DNA from: Gaiellasilicea sp963829845 | Lineage (GTDB): Bacteria > Actinomycetota > Thermoleophilia > Gaiellales > Gaiellaceae | DNA: 64,000 nt | Direction of reading: 5' to 3' | NCBI GenBank assembly: GCA_963829845.1 | Contig: CAWHKD010000021.1 | Location: 1 to 64,000, forward strand | In this document: positions 7,439 through 17,600 of the stretch, piece after piece | Numbering within the stretch: position 1 is the first letter of the stretch | How the letters are laid out: each line of letters begins with the position of its first letter | The notes under the pieces: generated by a model | Told to the model about the DNA's origin: nothing | The model's database searches: none | Seen by the model: the letters and a program-made list of their open reading frames with translations, nothing else | Position numbers and translations under genes: made by a program

Positions 7439-8131
7439 GTGCAGCTCTCCGGGAAGGTTGCAGTCGTCACCGGCTCTGCCGGCGGGATCGGCGGTGCCGT
7501 CGCGACCGCGTTCACCGAAGCAGGCGCCGAGGTTGTCGAGCTCGACCGCGAGCAGGCTGACCTCACCCGACCGGACGACGTCGCGGCGTTCTTCGCCCGC
7601 CTCGAGCGGCTCGACGTGCTCTTCAACGGCGCCGGCATCAGCGCCCGCTCGCTCGGCGACGGCCCGGTCGACGAGTGCACGCTCGAGGCCTGGGATGCAG
7701 TGCTCGCAACGAACCTGACGAGCATCTTCCTCTGCTCGAAGCACGCGATCCCGCTGCTCCGCGCGGCCGGTGGCGGCGCGATCGTCAACCTCTCATCGGT
7801 TATGGGGATGATGGCCGGCGACGAGGACTTCACGACGCACGCCTACCAGGTGAGCAAGGGCGGGATCATCACGCTGACGCGGGCGATGGCCTACCACTAC
7901 GGCCGGGACGGGATCCGCGTCAATGCGATCGCGCCGGGACTGATCGCGACGCCGATGAGCATGCGGGCGCAGTCCGACCCCGCGATCGTCGCCCGCATGC
8001 CCGAGCTTCACCCGCTCACAGGCGACTTCGGCCGGCCCGAGGACGTCGCCGGCGCAGCCGTCTACCTCGCGACGGCGCCGTTCGTCACCGGCACGGTGCT
8101 GACGGTCGACGGCGGCTGGTCTGTGCGGTGA
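7439..8131 (+). CDS. short-chain dehydrogenase/reductase (SDR)
   Basis: The 230-residue product is a classical SDR: the TGSAGGIGGAVA cofactor loop near residue 11, NGAG (residues 63-66, in place of NNAG), the catalytic serine in IVNLSSVMG and YQVSKGG with the Tyr-Lys pair. RVNAIAPGLIATPM and GTVLTVDGGWSVR complete the family pattern. It oxidises or reduces an alcohol/ketone with NAD(P). The start is a GTG. The gene overlaps the following ROK kinase by 4 bases (GTGA), so it belongs to the same transcript, and it is divergent from the sugar dehydrogenase and isomerase. Confidence 0.92.
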   Translation: MQLSGKVAVVTGSAGGIGGAVATAFTEAGAEVVELDREQADLTRPDDVAAFFARLERLDVLFNGAGISARSLGDGPVDECTLEAWDAVLATNLTSIFLCSKHAIPLLRAAGGGAIVNLSSVMGMMAGDEDFTTHAYQVSKGGIITLTRAMAYHYGRDGIRVNAIAPGLIATPMSMRAQSDPAIVARMPELHPLTGDFGRPEDVAGAAVYLATAPFVTGTVLTVDGGWSVR

Positions 8132-8925
8132 GGCATCTCGGCCTCGATCTGGGCGCCACGTACATCAAGTGGGTCGTGCTCGAGGGCGACGACGTCGTGG
8201 CGGATGGCAAGCTCGACACGCGCGCCGCGCAGGGGCCGGACGCGGTCGTCGGCCGGCTTGTCTCCGCCGCCGCCGCGGCCGGCGCGGTCGACACGGTCGG
8301 GGTCGGTGTACCTGGCCTGTTCGACGAGGAGCGCGGCGTCGCGACGTTCCTTCCCAACCTGCCCGGCGACTGGCCGAAGGTGCCTTTGACCGACCGTCTC
8401 GCCGAGGCGCTCGACGCCCCCGTCGCGCTGATCAACGACGCGCGAGCGTTTGCGCTGGCGGAGTCGGCTCTGGGCGCGGCCCGCGGCTGCGACACAGCGG
8501 TGTTCGTCGCCGTCGGGACGGGCGTCGGCGGCGGGATCACCGTCGGCGGCCGTCTCCACGAAGGGCGCGCGGGACGGGCCGGCGAGATCGGCCACGTCAC
8601 GATCGCGGAGAAGGGGCCGCGCTGTACCTGCGGCAACCGCGGCTGCCTGGAGGCGTTCGTGCGCGAGGCGCTGGGCGCACGCCGGCTGCGGCGAGCGGGC
8701 CAGCTGCTCGGGATCGGCGTCGCAAACGCGATCGTCCTGCTGGCGCCCGAGCGGGTCGTCGTCGGCGGTGGCGTCGGCTCCGTCGGCGAGAAGCTGCTGG
8801 CGCCGGTGCGGCAGGAGGTGGCGCGTCGCGTCTTCGTCTCGGTCCCGGTCGAGATCGTGCAGGCGGAGCTCGGCGTGCGCGCCGGAGCGATCGGGGCGGC
8901 GCTACGCGGCGCCGGCCGCGGCTAG
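8128..8925 (+). CDS. ROK family sugar kinase, shortened
   Basis: The 265-residue product has the ROK features: the ATP phosphate-binding start LGLDLGATYIKWVVLE, the catalytic segment ALINDARAFALAES, VAVGTGVGGGITVGGRLHEG, the GRAGEIGHVT motif with the sugar-binding Glu and His, and the zinc motif RCTCGNRGCLEAF. The usual helical segment between the zinc motif and LGIGVANAIVLLAPERVVVGGG is about 30-40 residues shorter than in typical members of 300 or more residues. The key catalytic Asp (in INDA) is present, so it may still phosphorylate a hexose. The GTG start overlaps the SDR stop. Its 3' end overlaps the convergent deoC remnant by 24 bases. Confidence 0.88.
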   Translation: MRHLGLDLGATYIKWVVLEGDDVVADGKLDTRAAQGPDAVVGRLVSAAAAAGAVDTVGVGVPGLFDEERGVATFLPNLPGDWPKVPLTDRLAEALDAPVALINDARAFALAESALGAARGCDTAVFVAVGTGVGGGITVGGRLHEGRAGRAGEIGHVTIAEKGPRCTCGNRGCLEAFVREALGARRLRRAGQLLGIGVANAIVLLAPERVVVGGGVGSVGEKLLAPVRQEVARRVFVSVPVEIVQAELGVRAGAIGAALRGAGRG

Positions 8926-9629
8926 CTCTGCCTTCCGCGCCTTGAAGTCCTCGAGGATCGTCTGGGTGGCTGTGGCGCCGATTCGCGTCACGCCGACGTT
9001 CATCACGTCGAGCAGCGCGTCGAGCGTGCGGACGCCGCCGGCCGCCTTGACCTGGACGTGAGCCGGGCTGTGCTCCCGCATCAGCCGCAGGTCCTCGAGC
9101 GTCGCGCCGGAGGACGCGAAGCCGGTGGACGTCTTGACGAAGCCGGCGCCGGCGGCAGCGGTCAGCTCACAGGCGCGGATCTTCTGCGCGTCGTCGAGAT
9201 AGGCGTTCTCGAAGATCACCTTCACGAGCCGGCCCTGGGCCGCCTCGACCACGGCGCGGATGTCCTGCCCGACGTAGTCGTCCTCGCCCGAGATCAAGCG
9301 CCCGATGTTCAGCACCATGTCGATCTCGTCGGCGCCCGAGCGCGATCAGCTCCTCGGTCTCCGTCGCCTTCGTCGCGGTCGTCTGGCCGCCGTGCGGGAA
9401 GCCGACGACTGTCGAGACGAGCACGTCCGAGCCAGCGACGAGCTCGGCGGCGGCGGCGACGTCGGCAGGCCGAACCGTGGCAGACGCGACGTCGTAACGC
9501 AGCGCCAGCTCGACGCCTTCGCGCACAGTGGTCGAGGTCGAGCTCCGGCCGCAGCAGCGAGTGGTCGATCGTCTTGGCGACGTCGCGGTACTCGAGGGTG
9601 TCGAGCCCGACTCTGCTGGTTTCAACCAT
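8902..9629 (-). pseudogene. deoC: deoxyribose-phosphate aldolase, two frameshifts
   Basis: DeoC splits deoxyribose 5-phosphate into acetaldehyde and glyceraldehyde 3-phosphate. The sequence carries a complete DeoC spread over three frames. TIDHSLLRPELDLD is in the first frame. TVREGVELALRYDVASATV through STVVGFPHGGQTTATKATETEELIALG is in the second. MVLNIGRLISGE, VKVIFENAYLDD and GFVKTSTGFASSGATLEDLRL (with the Schiff-base lysine in VKTSTGF) are in the third. The shifts lie near 9530 (one extra C) and near 9345 (one extra G). Every conserved block is otherwise kept, so the damage is recent or a sequence error. The start is the ATG at 9629, divergent from the MetE-like gene. Confidence 0.85.
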
Positions 9630-9646
9630 GGTGCGAGGATACGCCA

Positions 9647-10652
9647 ATGGCTCCGCTCCGCACGACCGTGATCGGCAGCTATCCCTTCCCCGGCTGGCTC
9701 GAGCACGCCGCCGCGAACCTCCGCAACTTCGGGCCCGACGACGTCGCCGAGCTCCAGGAGGATGCCGTCATCGCGGCCGTGCACGACCAGGTCGCAGCCG
9801 GGCTCGACGCGATCTCGGACGGCGAGCAAACCCGCCTCGACTTCAACCTCGGCTTCTACGGCTTCATCGAGGGGATCGAGCAGGGTGAGCCGCGCGCGCC
9901 GGCTCGGACCGCCCGCGCACGACCAGCGCGCGAAGCACCGGATCGTTGGCGAGCTGGCGGCACCACGCGGCCTCGGCACGGTCGCGGAGTTCGAGCGCCT
10001 GAGGCGCGTCGCTCCGCCGGGACCGGCGCTGAAGGTGGCGGTGCCGGGGCCGTACACGCTCGCCGGCCGCCTGGAGGGCGAGCGTTGGGAGACTGCCGAG
10101 GCGCTCCTTCCGATCGTGCAGGCCGAGCTCGCTGCGCTCGCGGATGCGGGCTGCGCGGAGATCGCGATCGACGAGCCCTCGATGAGCTGTTATGCACACC
10201 GAGAAGATCCGGAGCGGCTCGTCGATCTCTTCAACCGCACGGTCGCCCCGGTCGCCGAAAGGGCGCGGCTCTCGACCCACCTCTGCTTCGGCAACTACAA
10301 GGGTCGCGCCGTCGCACCCCGGCAATACGCGCCGCTCTTCCCCGCCTTCCTCGGCGTCGACGTCGACGAGATCCACCTCGAGATGGCGAGCCGCGAGTTC
10401 GCTGAGGCCGAGCTCGTCGGCAGGATCGCGGCGTCGAAAGACGTCGCCGTCGGCGTGATCGACGTGAAGAGCTACTACGTCGAGACGCCGGAGGACGTGG
10501 CGGAGCGCGTGCGACGGTTCGCCGAGCTGGCGCCGCCGGAGCGTCTGGCCTTCTCGACCGACTGCGGGCTCAGCCAGACCGCCCGCTGGGCGGCGAAGCG
10601 AAAACTTGCGAACCTCGTCGCCGGGGTCCGGATCGTGCGCGACGAGCTGTGA
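9647..10652 (+). pseudogene. MetE-like cobalamin-independent methionine synthase, one frameshift
   Basis: The product resembles the short, archaeal-type MetE C-terminal catalytic domain, which moves a methyl group to a thiol using zinc. The opening TTVIGSYPFPGWL and DAISDGEQTRLDFNLGFYGFIEG lie in one frame. RLGPPAHDQRAKHRIVGEL, EIAIDEPSMSCY, STHLCFGNYKG, VDEIHLEMASREF and LAFSTDCGLSQTARW (with the zinc cysteine) lie in another. The change is near 9890 in a CGCGCGCG run and can be explained by loss of one CG pair. With that corrected the protein is about 335 residues and intact. The end overlaps the next gene by GTGA, so downstream coupling has been kept. Confidence 0.82.
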
Positions 10653-11359
10653 TCGAGCCGTCCACAGCCGGCACCTACCTCTGGTGGCTCGGCCAGAGCG
10701 GCTTCCTCATCGGTCACGAAGGCCGGCACCTGCTCGTCGACCCCTATCTCTCCGACTCGCTGACCGAGAAGTACGAGGGCACCGACACGCCGCACGTCCG
10801 GATGCACCCGCGTGTCGTCGCACCGGACCAGCTTGCGTTTGTCGACGTCGTGCTCTCGACGCACGGTCACACCGACCACCTCGACGGCGAGACGCTTCGT
10901 GCGATCGGTGCTCCGGTCGTCGCGCCGGCGCGCATCCTCGACCTCGCGCGCGAGCGCAGCGGCAGCGAGGTGACACCGATCTCCGAAGGCGAGACCGTCG
11001 AGGTCGCGGGCTTCCGCGTCCAGGCGGTCCCGGCCGTACATCCCGGCGACCACTGCGTCGGCTACGTGATCGAGGCGGGCGGCCGCCGGCTCTACCACTC
11101 CGGCGATACGACCTGGGTCGACTCGGGTGTCCGGGGAGTCGACGTCGCCCTCGTCCCGATCAACGGCAAGCTGGGCAATCTCGACGGCCCGGAGGCTGCC
11201 CGGCTCGCACACACCGTCGAGGCGGCGCTCGCTATCCCGTGCCACTACGACATGTTCGAGTTCAACACGGCGACGCCGGAAGCATTCGTCGCCGAGTGCG
11301 AGCGGCTCGGCCAGCTCTACCGCGTGCTGCAGCAGGGCGAGCGGCTCAGGCTGGATTGA
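10649..11359 (+). CDS. metallo-beta-lactamase-fold hydrolase (UPF0173/UlaG-like)
   Basis: The 236-residue product has the zinc-binding signature THGHTDHLDG (HxHxDH) near residue 72, the later histidine in AVPAVHPGDH, the Asp-bearing LYHSGDTTWVD and the final histidine in IPCHYDMFEF. This order matches the UPF0173 / L-ascorbate-6-phosphate lactonase-like branch of the fold, whose members hydrolyse varied substrates. The GTG start overlaps the preceding MetE-like gene (GTGA), placing both in one transcript. It converges with the MaoC gene, overlapping its end by 14 bases. The substrate is unknown. Confidence 0.88.
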   Translation: MIEPSTAGTYLWWLGQSGFLIGHEGRHLLVDPYLSDSLTEKYEGTDTPHVRMHPRVVAPDQLAFVDVVLSTHGHTDHLDGETLRAIGAPVVAPARILDLARERSGSEVTPISEGETVEVAGFRVQAVPAVHPGDHCVGYVIEAGGRRLYHSGDTTWVDSGVRGVDVALVPINGKLGNLDGPEAARLAHTVEAALAIPCHYDMFEFNTATPEAFVAECERLGQLYRVLQQGERLRLD

Positions 11360-11783
11360 GGAAGCGGAAGAGCGCTTCGGCCACGCAAGCGGGCTTCTCC
11401 TGGCCCTCGAGCTCGATCGTCGCCGCCACCCGTGCCTGCTTCCCGAACGCAACCTCCTCCACGTCCTCCACCCTGAAGCGGCCGCGGATGCGCGCGCCCG
11501 AGGGCACCGGTGATGTGAAGCGCACTCGGTTGAGCCCGTAGTTGAGCGTCATCCCGTAGCCGTCGAGCGGCGGCAGCGCCTCGGCGAACATCGGGACGAC
11601 GAGCGAGAGGGTCAGGAAACCGTGCGCAATCGTCGTCCCGAACGGCCCTGCGGCGGCGGCCTCGGGGTCGGTGTGGATCCACTGCGCGTCGTCGGTCGCG
11701 CGCGCGAACTCGTCGATCCGCTCCTGCTCGATCGACCGCCACTCGGAGACGAGCTCCTCTCCGATCAGGCCCTCGATCACCAT
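11346..11783 (-). CDS. MaoC-like (R)-specific enoyl-CoA hydratase
   Basis: The 145-residue product is a single hot-dog domain. It has the MaoC hydratase motif: FARATDDAQWIHTDPEAAAAGPFGTTIAHGFLTLSL, with the catalytic Asp and His in D-Q-W-I-H-T-D and the helix AHGF. Such enzymes add water to trans-2-enoyl-CoA. The ATG at 11783 overlaps the stop of the KAS III-like gene by 7 bases, and it is the last gene of the ten-gene operon that begins at 20293. Its presence beside an acyl-CoA ligase supports CoA-thioester chemistry in this operon. Confidence 0.9.
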   Translation of the reverse strand: MVIEGLIGEELVSEWRSIEQERIDEFARATDDAQWIHTDPEAAAAGPFGTTIAHGFLTLSLVVPMFAEALPPLDGYGMTLNYGLNRVRFTSPVPSGARIRGRFRVEDVEEVAFGKQARVAATIELEGQEKPACVAEALFRFLNPA

Positions 11784-12769
11784 CGGACCGCCGACGCAGC
11801 CCAGGTGTAGCCCGTTCCGGCCGCGAGCAGCAGGACGAGATCGCCCTCCGAGAGCTCGCCGGCGCGCGAGGCGCGGTCGAGCGCCAGCAGTGAGTCGACT
11901 CCGCTCATGTGGCCGGTATCGTCGAGATAGGCCGCACGGGGGCCGCCCAACTCGCCGACGATTGCATCGTGCATCGAGCGCTTCATGTGGATCCCGCAAA
12001 GGTACGACACGTCCTCAAGCTTCGCACCTGAGCGCTCGACCGCGCCACGGGCAGCGGCGACGAAATTCGGCAGGCTGACCTCGTCGAGGCCACCCTTCAT
12101 CTCCGCCGGATCGGCCACATCGAGGAAGTGACGGCGGCCGGCCACGGTTTCGGCCGACGCGGGCTCGACCGAGCCGCCGGCCGGCACCTTCACCTGGAGC
12201 GAGAAGGACCCGTCCGTGAGCGCGTGGCAGCCGAGCACCTCATGGCCGCCGTCGCGGGTCAGTAGCCCCGCCACGGCGCCGTCGCCGAAGTTGAACATGA
12301 AGCGCGAGCGCCCGTTCGAGTAGTCGAGCAGGTGCGACTCGCGGCTGGCAGCCACGATCAGGACGTTGCGCAGGTCGGGCTCGGCGAGGAGGAAGTTGCG
12401 TGCGAGCCGCAGCGCGACCGGCGTGCCGCAGGAGACGTTCGCGTACTCGAGCCCGTAGGCGTTCTCACAGCCGACCCGGTGCGCGATCCAAGGCGCCGCC
12501 TGCCAGACGGCATAGTCCTTCCAGAGCGAGCCGTAATAGAGAACGACGTCGATCTCGGCCGGGTCGATCGCATGCTCGTCGAGCAGCTGCGATGCCGCCG
12601 CGACCGACATGTCGCTGACATGCTCGTCCGGCCCGGCGATGTGCTTGCCGCTGAGGCCGAACTTCTCCACGATCACTTGCTCGGGGATCCCGCTCGCGTC
12701 CGCGATCTCGGCTGCGGTCATCCATGCGTCAGGCAGATAGGCCGCCGTCGCGGCGAGCCCGATCCTCAC
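11777..12769 (-). CDS. KAS III-like thiolase-superfamily enzyme
   Basis: The 330-residue product has the fold and order of 3-oxoacyl-ACP synthase III. The active cysteine is in YANVSCGTPVAL. MFNFGDGAVAGLL gives the glycine loop, and GIHMKRSMHDAIV supplies the histidine. At the place of the usual Asn in GNTSA it has TGHMSGVDSLLALD, so the Cys-His-Asn triad is changed to Cys-His-His. This suggests a branch that does not do standard fatty-acid initiation; candidates are a condensing or cleaving enzyme for an unusual acyl-CoA, or an HMG-CoA-synthase-like enzyme. The GTG at 12769 overlaps the TetR stop (GTGA). Internal start: the frame runs upstream to 12928 but has no conserved residues there. 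Confidence 0.85.
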   Translation of the reverse strand: MRIGLAATAAYLPDAWMTAAEIADASGIPEQVIVEKFGLSGKHIAGPDEHVSDMSVAAASQLLDEHAIDPAEIDVVLYYGSLWKDYAVWQAAPWIAHRVGCENAYGLEYANVSCGTPVALRLARNFLLAEPDLRNVLIVAASRESHLLDYSNGRSRFMFNFGDGAVAGLLTRDGGHEVLGCHALTDGSFSLQVKVPAGGSVEPASAETVAGRRHFLDVADPAEMKGGLDEVSLPNFVAAARGAVERSGAKLEDVSYLCGIHMKRSMHDAIVGELGGPRAAYLDDTGHMSGVDSLLALDRASRAGELSEGDLVLLLAAGTGYTWAASAVRW

Positions 12770-13406
12770 GCCCCTGACCGCCCTTCGCTCCCGCCCGGCG
12801 GAGCCGGGCTCCGCGAACGGCCGACGTCGCCCGCGCCGAGCGCCCGCACGATGATCCGCGCCAACTCGTCGAAGACCTGCTCCGGCATGCCGTGCTCGCC
12901 GTTCCAGAGGATCCAGCGCATCCCGCACAGCTCGCCGATCCCCATGAGGCTCCAGGCGAGCACTTCGGCGTCGCCCGGCGCGACCTCGCCCGCCTCCATC
13001 GCCTGCTCGAGCCCGGCAGCGTACGGTCGCATCAGGCGGTCGTAGTGGATGACCAGCGTCTCGGGCGAGACGAACTCGGCCTGCCGGATGATCCGGTAGA
13101 GCGCAGGGTGCTCGGCAGTGAAGCGGAAGAAGGCGCCGAAGCCGAGCAGCTCCTGCTCGGTGCGTGTCGCCCCGCTCGCCGCAGCCTCGGTCATCGCCTG
13201 GCGGACGCGCACGTTCAGATCGAGCACGACCTCGTCGAAGACCTCCTTCTTGCTCGCGAAGTAGAGGTAGAAGGTCCCCTGGCCGACGCCCGCGGCCTCG
13301 GTGATCTTGACGATCGAGGCCTCGTGGTAGCCGACCTCGGCGAAGATCCGCTCGGCCGACTCGAGCAGCCTCTGGCGCGTGCGCTCCCCGCGTGCCGTGA
13401 GCTGCT

Positions 13407-13410
<4 letters not shown>
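12766..13410 (-). CDS. TetR-family transcriptional regulator
   Basis: The 214-residue product has a classic TetR N-terminal helix-turn-helix: TRQRLLESAERIFAEVGYHEASIVKITEAAGVGQGTFYLYFASKKEVF (residues about 10-57 overall). The C-terminal part resembles regulators of fatty-acid/acyl-CoA genes and would bind the inducer. The start is the ATG at 13410, which overlaps the acyl-CoA ligase stop (ATGA); its stop overlaps the KAS III start (GTGA). Its place inside the operon suggests it controls its own transcript. The two related inverted repeats flanking the promoter at 20343-20402 are the natural candidate operators. The ligand is probably an acyl-CoA made by the neighbouring ligase, which is inference. 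Confidence 0.92.
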
Positions 13411-14863
<1,453 letters not shown>

Positions 14864-14867
<4 letters not shown>

Positions 14868-15673
14868 AGCGACTCCGCTCCGGCGCCGGCCGAGCCGGCA
14901 CTTCCGCTCCCGCGCGGCTCCGTCGAGCCTACGCCGCGAAGGAATTCCGTCACGACCTCGACGAAGCGCTCGGGCTGCTCCCAGAAGAAGAGGTGGCCGC
15001 TTCCCGAGAACAGCTCGACGCGGGCGTCCGGGATCCTGAGCGCGAGCAGGGTGGTGTTTTGCGAGTCCACCACCGCATCTTCGGTCCCGTGGAGGACGAG
15101 CGTCGGCGTGGTGATGCCCTCGATACGGTCGAGCGCGTCGAACGTCGCGCCCGCCGACGCCTGGGCGCTCCAGGCCTCGAGCGGCTGTGCGGTCGCCTCG
15201 CGATGCCGCAGGATCCGCTCGACAACATCCGGATCGGGGTGCGGCGCGAGCGCGTTCTCGACGAACTGGCGAAGGGTGGCGCCGCTCGCGAGCAGCTTCG
15301 CGGTCTGCTCCGGCATCGGGAACGACTCAGACCCGCCAGGGGTCGTGCACGCGAGGACGAGCCGGTCGACCCGCTCGGGCGCCGCCAGCGCAAGCTCCTG
15401 CGCGACCATGCCGCCGAGGCTCGTGCCGAGTACGTGCGCTCGCTCGACGCCGGCCTCGTCGAGCACCTGGATCGCATCGGCGGCCAGCTCCGCGGCCGTA
15501 TACGGGCCGGGCGGCGCGTCGCTCTCGCCGATGCCGCGATTGTCGAAGAGGATCACGTCGAAGGAACGCGCGAGCGGCTCGACGACCGGCTCCCAGCCCC
15601 AGCGGGCATAGCCGAGCCCGTGGATCAGGAGCAGCGGGTCGCCGCTGCCGTGCCGCTCCCAGGCGATCCTCAC
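14864..15673 (-). CDS. alpha/beta hydrolase
   Basis: The 269-residue product is a standard alpha/beta hydrolase. The oxyanion loop is in LLLIHGLGYARWGWEP, FDNRGIGESDAPPGPYT follows strand 4, the nucleophile elbow is GTSLGGMVAQELAL, the acid is in VLHGTEDAVV and the base in SGSGHLFFWEQPE. The fold covers esterases, C-C hydrolases and lactonases. The GTG at 15673 overlaps the LivM stop by 4 bases and its own stop overlaps the ligase start (ATGA). In this operon it could release a free acid from an ester for the ligase. The last 22 codons are Gly/Ser/Ala-rich and are made from dispersed repeat family 2, so the C-terminus has probably been extended by that insertion. Confidence 0.9.
14873..14938 (-). 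repeat. dispersed repeat family 2, copy A
   Basis: About 65 bases are shared with 38444-38507. On the minus strand both copies start GGCGTAGG-TCGACGGAGCC, pass through a GAGCGGA block and end in a CCGGC/GCCGG hairpin followed by GCCGGAGC. Aligned by eye, about 48 of 55 gap-free positions match. Here the repeat supplies the 3' end of the hydrolase gene. Confidence 0.7.
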
Positions 15674-16722
15674 GGCATTCCCTCGACCGGCGGCAGCCGC
15701 CGCATCCGCTTCACGCGCGGGCCGATGCTCGCGAGCCCACCGGGGACGAAGAAGACCAGCAGGATGAAGAGCGTGCCGAGGAGGAAGAGCGGCTCCGAGA
15801 GCGGCGTCGAGAGCACGGTCGGCAGGTCGTCCACCCTCGATGACCCCGCGAGCGTTCCCAGGCGCTGGTCCGCGAGCGTGTAGAGAAAGCCGCCGAGCAG
15901 TGCGCCGTAGCGGGTGCCGGCGCCGCCGAGCACGACCATCACGAGCAGCGTCAGCGTGAAGCTCGCCGTCGTCACCTGCGGCGAGGCGCCGGTGCCGAGC
16001 ACGAGCAGCCAGACGACGCCGCCGGCGGTCGCGAGAAACGAGGCGAGCACGAACGAGAGCAGCTTGAAGCGGAAGGGATGCAACCCGATCACCTCGACAC
16101 GGCGCTCGTTCTCGCGAATCGCCTGCCAGACGTGCCCGGGCGAGCTGTTCACCGCCCAGCGAACGATCAGAAAGACGACGGCCGCGTAGCCGAGCGCAAG
16201 CCAGTAGAGGTACTTCGTGTTGAGGACGCCGACGAAGAAGCTCGGGATCGACTCGAAGTTGAGCCCCAGGCCCTCCTCGCCGCCCGTGAGCCCGTCGGGG
16301 TTCTTCTGCACCAGCACCTGGCCTGCCTGCGCGAACGCCAGCGTCACCATCGCGAACGCGATCCCGGTCACCCGGAGGCTGATCGCGCCGAGCACGAGCG
16401 GGACGAGGATCCCGGCGGCGGCAACGACGAGCAGCCCCTGGGCAAAGCCCCACTCCCACTTCGTCAGCGCGATCGTCATCAGGTAGACGCCGATCGCGAA
16501 ATAGAGCGCGTGACCAAACGAGAGCAGGCCGGTGAAGCCGAAGAGGAGGTCGTACGTGAGCGCCACCCCGGCGAACGTGAGGCAGAGCGCGAGCAGGCCG
16601 AGCGTGCCTGGGCTGTCGAGCGGCCCGCCGAAGAGCACAGGGATGTCGAGCGAGAGCAGCGGCACGACGGCAAAGCCGGCGAGGAGCGCCGCCGGCACGA
16701 GGAAGGGACGGACGCGGCTCAA
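15670..16722 (-). CDS. livM: branched-chain amino acid type ABC transporter permease (LivM family)
   Basis: The 350-residue product is an integral membrane permease with about nine to ten hydrophobic segments. It includes the LivM/LivH signature region: GLTGLLSFGHALYFAIGVY near residue 65 and the cytoplasmic loop WQAIRENERRVEVIGLHPFRFKLLSFVLASF, which contacts the ATPases. It forms the translocation channel with LivH. The stop overlaps the hydrolase GTG and the ATG overlaps the LivH stop. Despite the name, such HAAT-family systems import amino acids, short-chain and aromatic acids, or urea. The neighbours argue for an organic acid here. Confidence 0.93.
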   Translation of the reverse strand: MSRVRPFLVPAALLAGFAVVPLLSLDIPVLFGGPLDSPGTLGLLALCLTFAGVALTYDLLFGFTGLLSFGHALYFAIGVYLMTIALTKWEWGFAQGLLVVAAAGILVPLVLGAISLRVTGIAFAMVTLAFAQAGQVLVQKNPDGLTGGEEGLGLNFESIPSFFVGVLNTKYLYWLALGYAAVVFLIVRWAVNSSPGHVWQAIRENERRVEVIGLHPFRFKLLSFVLASFLATAGGVVWLLVLGTGASPQVTTASFTLTLLVMVVLGGAGTRYGALLGGFLYTLADQRLGTLAGSSRVDDLPTVLSTPLSEPLFLLGTLFILLVFFVPGGLASIGPRVKRMRRLPPVEGMP

Positions 16723-17600
16723 TGCGCCACCTTGGGAGCCAGGCCCTCCGGCTTCAGCAGGAGCACGATCGCGAGCAGGAGCACGACCGCGAGGTCACCG
16801 AGCCCGCTCGAGGCGTAGTAGTTCGCGTACTGCTGGATCAGGCCGACTGCGACGGCGGCGACGGCAGTCCCGCCGATCGAGCCGAAACCGCCGATGACGA
16901 CGACGATGAACGCGAAGATCAGCAGCGAGGTGCCGCGGCTCGGGTCGACGACGCCGTAGTAGACGCCCGAGAGGACGCCGGCGAGCGCGGCGAGCGTGCC
17001 GCCGAGGGCGAAGACGAGCGTGAACGCCTTGCGCACGTCGATCCCAAGCGCGGTCACCATCGCGCGGTTCTCGACGCCGGCGCGGATGATCAGGCCGTAA
17101 CGCGTGTAACGGAGGAACGCGTTGAGGCCGACGAGCACGACGGCCGCGGTCGCGATCTCCACGAAACGGTCGTTCGGGATCGAGGCGCCGAGCACCGTGG
17201 TCGTGTCGATCATCCACTCCGGGACGGGGAAGGGCCGTGCATCGAAGCCCCAGATCGCCTCGACGAGCGCGTTGAGCACGAGGGCGAGGCCGACCGTGAC
17301 GAGCACCTGCTCGACGGGGCGGCGGTAGAGCGGCCGGATCAGGACGAGTTCGATCAGCGCCGCGAGCACGGCACCGACCGCCAGGCCAGCGACCGCGCCG
17401 ACGAGGAGCTTCGTTCCGGCACTGCCGTCGACCTTCGTCGACGTCCACCAGGTCGCGTAGGCGCCGACGGTGAGCAGGGCTCCGTGCGCGAAGTTGAGGA
17501 CGCCCATCAGGCCGTAGATCAGCGAGAGCCCGGAGGCGATCAGGAAGTACATGGCGCCCAGGCCGAGGCCCGTGATCGTCAGCAGGACGAACGTGCTCAA
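16719..17600 (-). CDS. livH: branched-chain amino acid type ABC transporter permease (LivH family)
   Basis: The 293-residue product is a LivH-type permease with about eight hydrophobic segments. The LivH signature is visible: SLIYGLMGVLNFAHGALLTVGAYATW near residue 26 and the ATPase-contact loop RAGVENRAMVTALGIDVRKAFTLVFALG. It overlaps LivM by 4 bases (ATGA) and the LivF gene by 4 bases. It forms the membrane channel with LivM and is powered by LivF and LivG. Confidence 0.93.
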   Translation of the reverse strand: MSTFVLLTITGLGLGAMYFLIASGLSLIYGLMGVLNFAHGALLTVGAYATWWTSTKVDGSAGTKLLVGAVAGLAVGAVLAALIELVLIRPLYRRPVEQVLVTVGLALVLNALVEAIWGFDARPFPVPEWMIDTTTVLGASIPNDRFVEIATAAVVLVGLNAFLRYTRYGLIIRAGVENRAMVTALGIDVRKAFTLVFALGGTLAALAGVLSGVYYGVVDPSRGTSLLIFAFIVVVIGGFGSIGGTAVAAVAVGLIQQYANYYASSGLGDLAVVLLLAIVLLLKPEGLAPKVAH

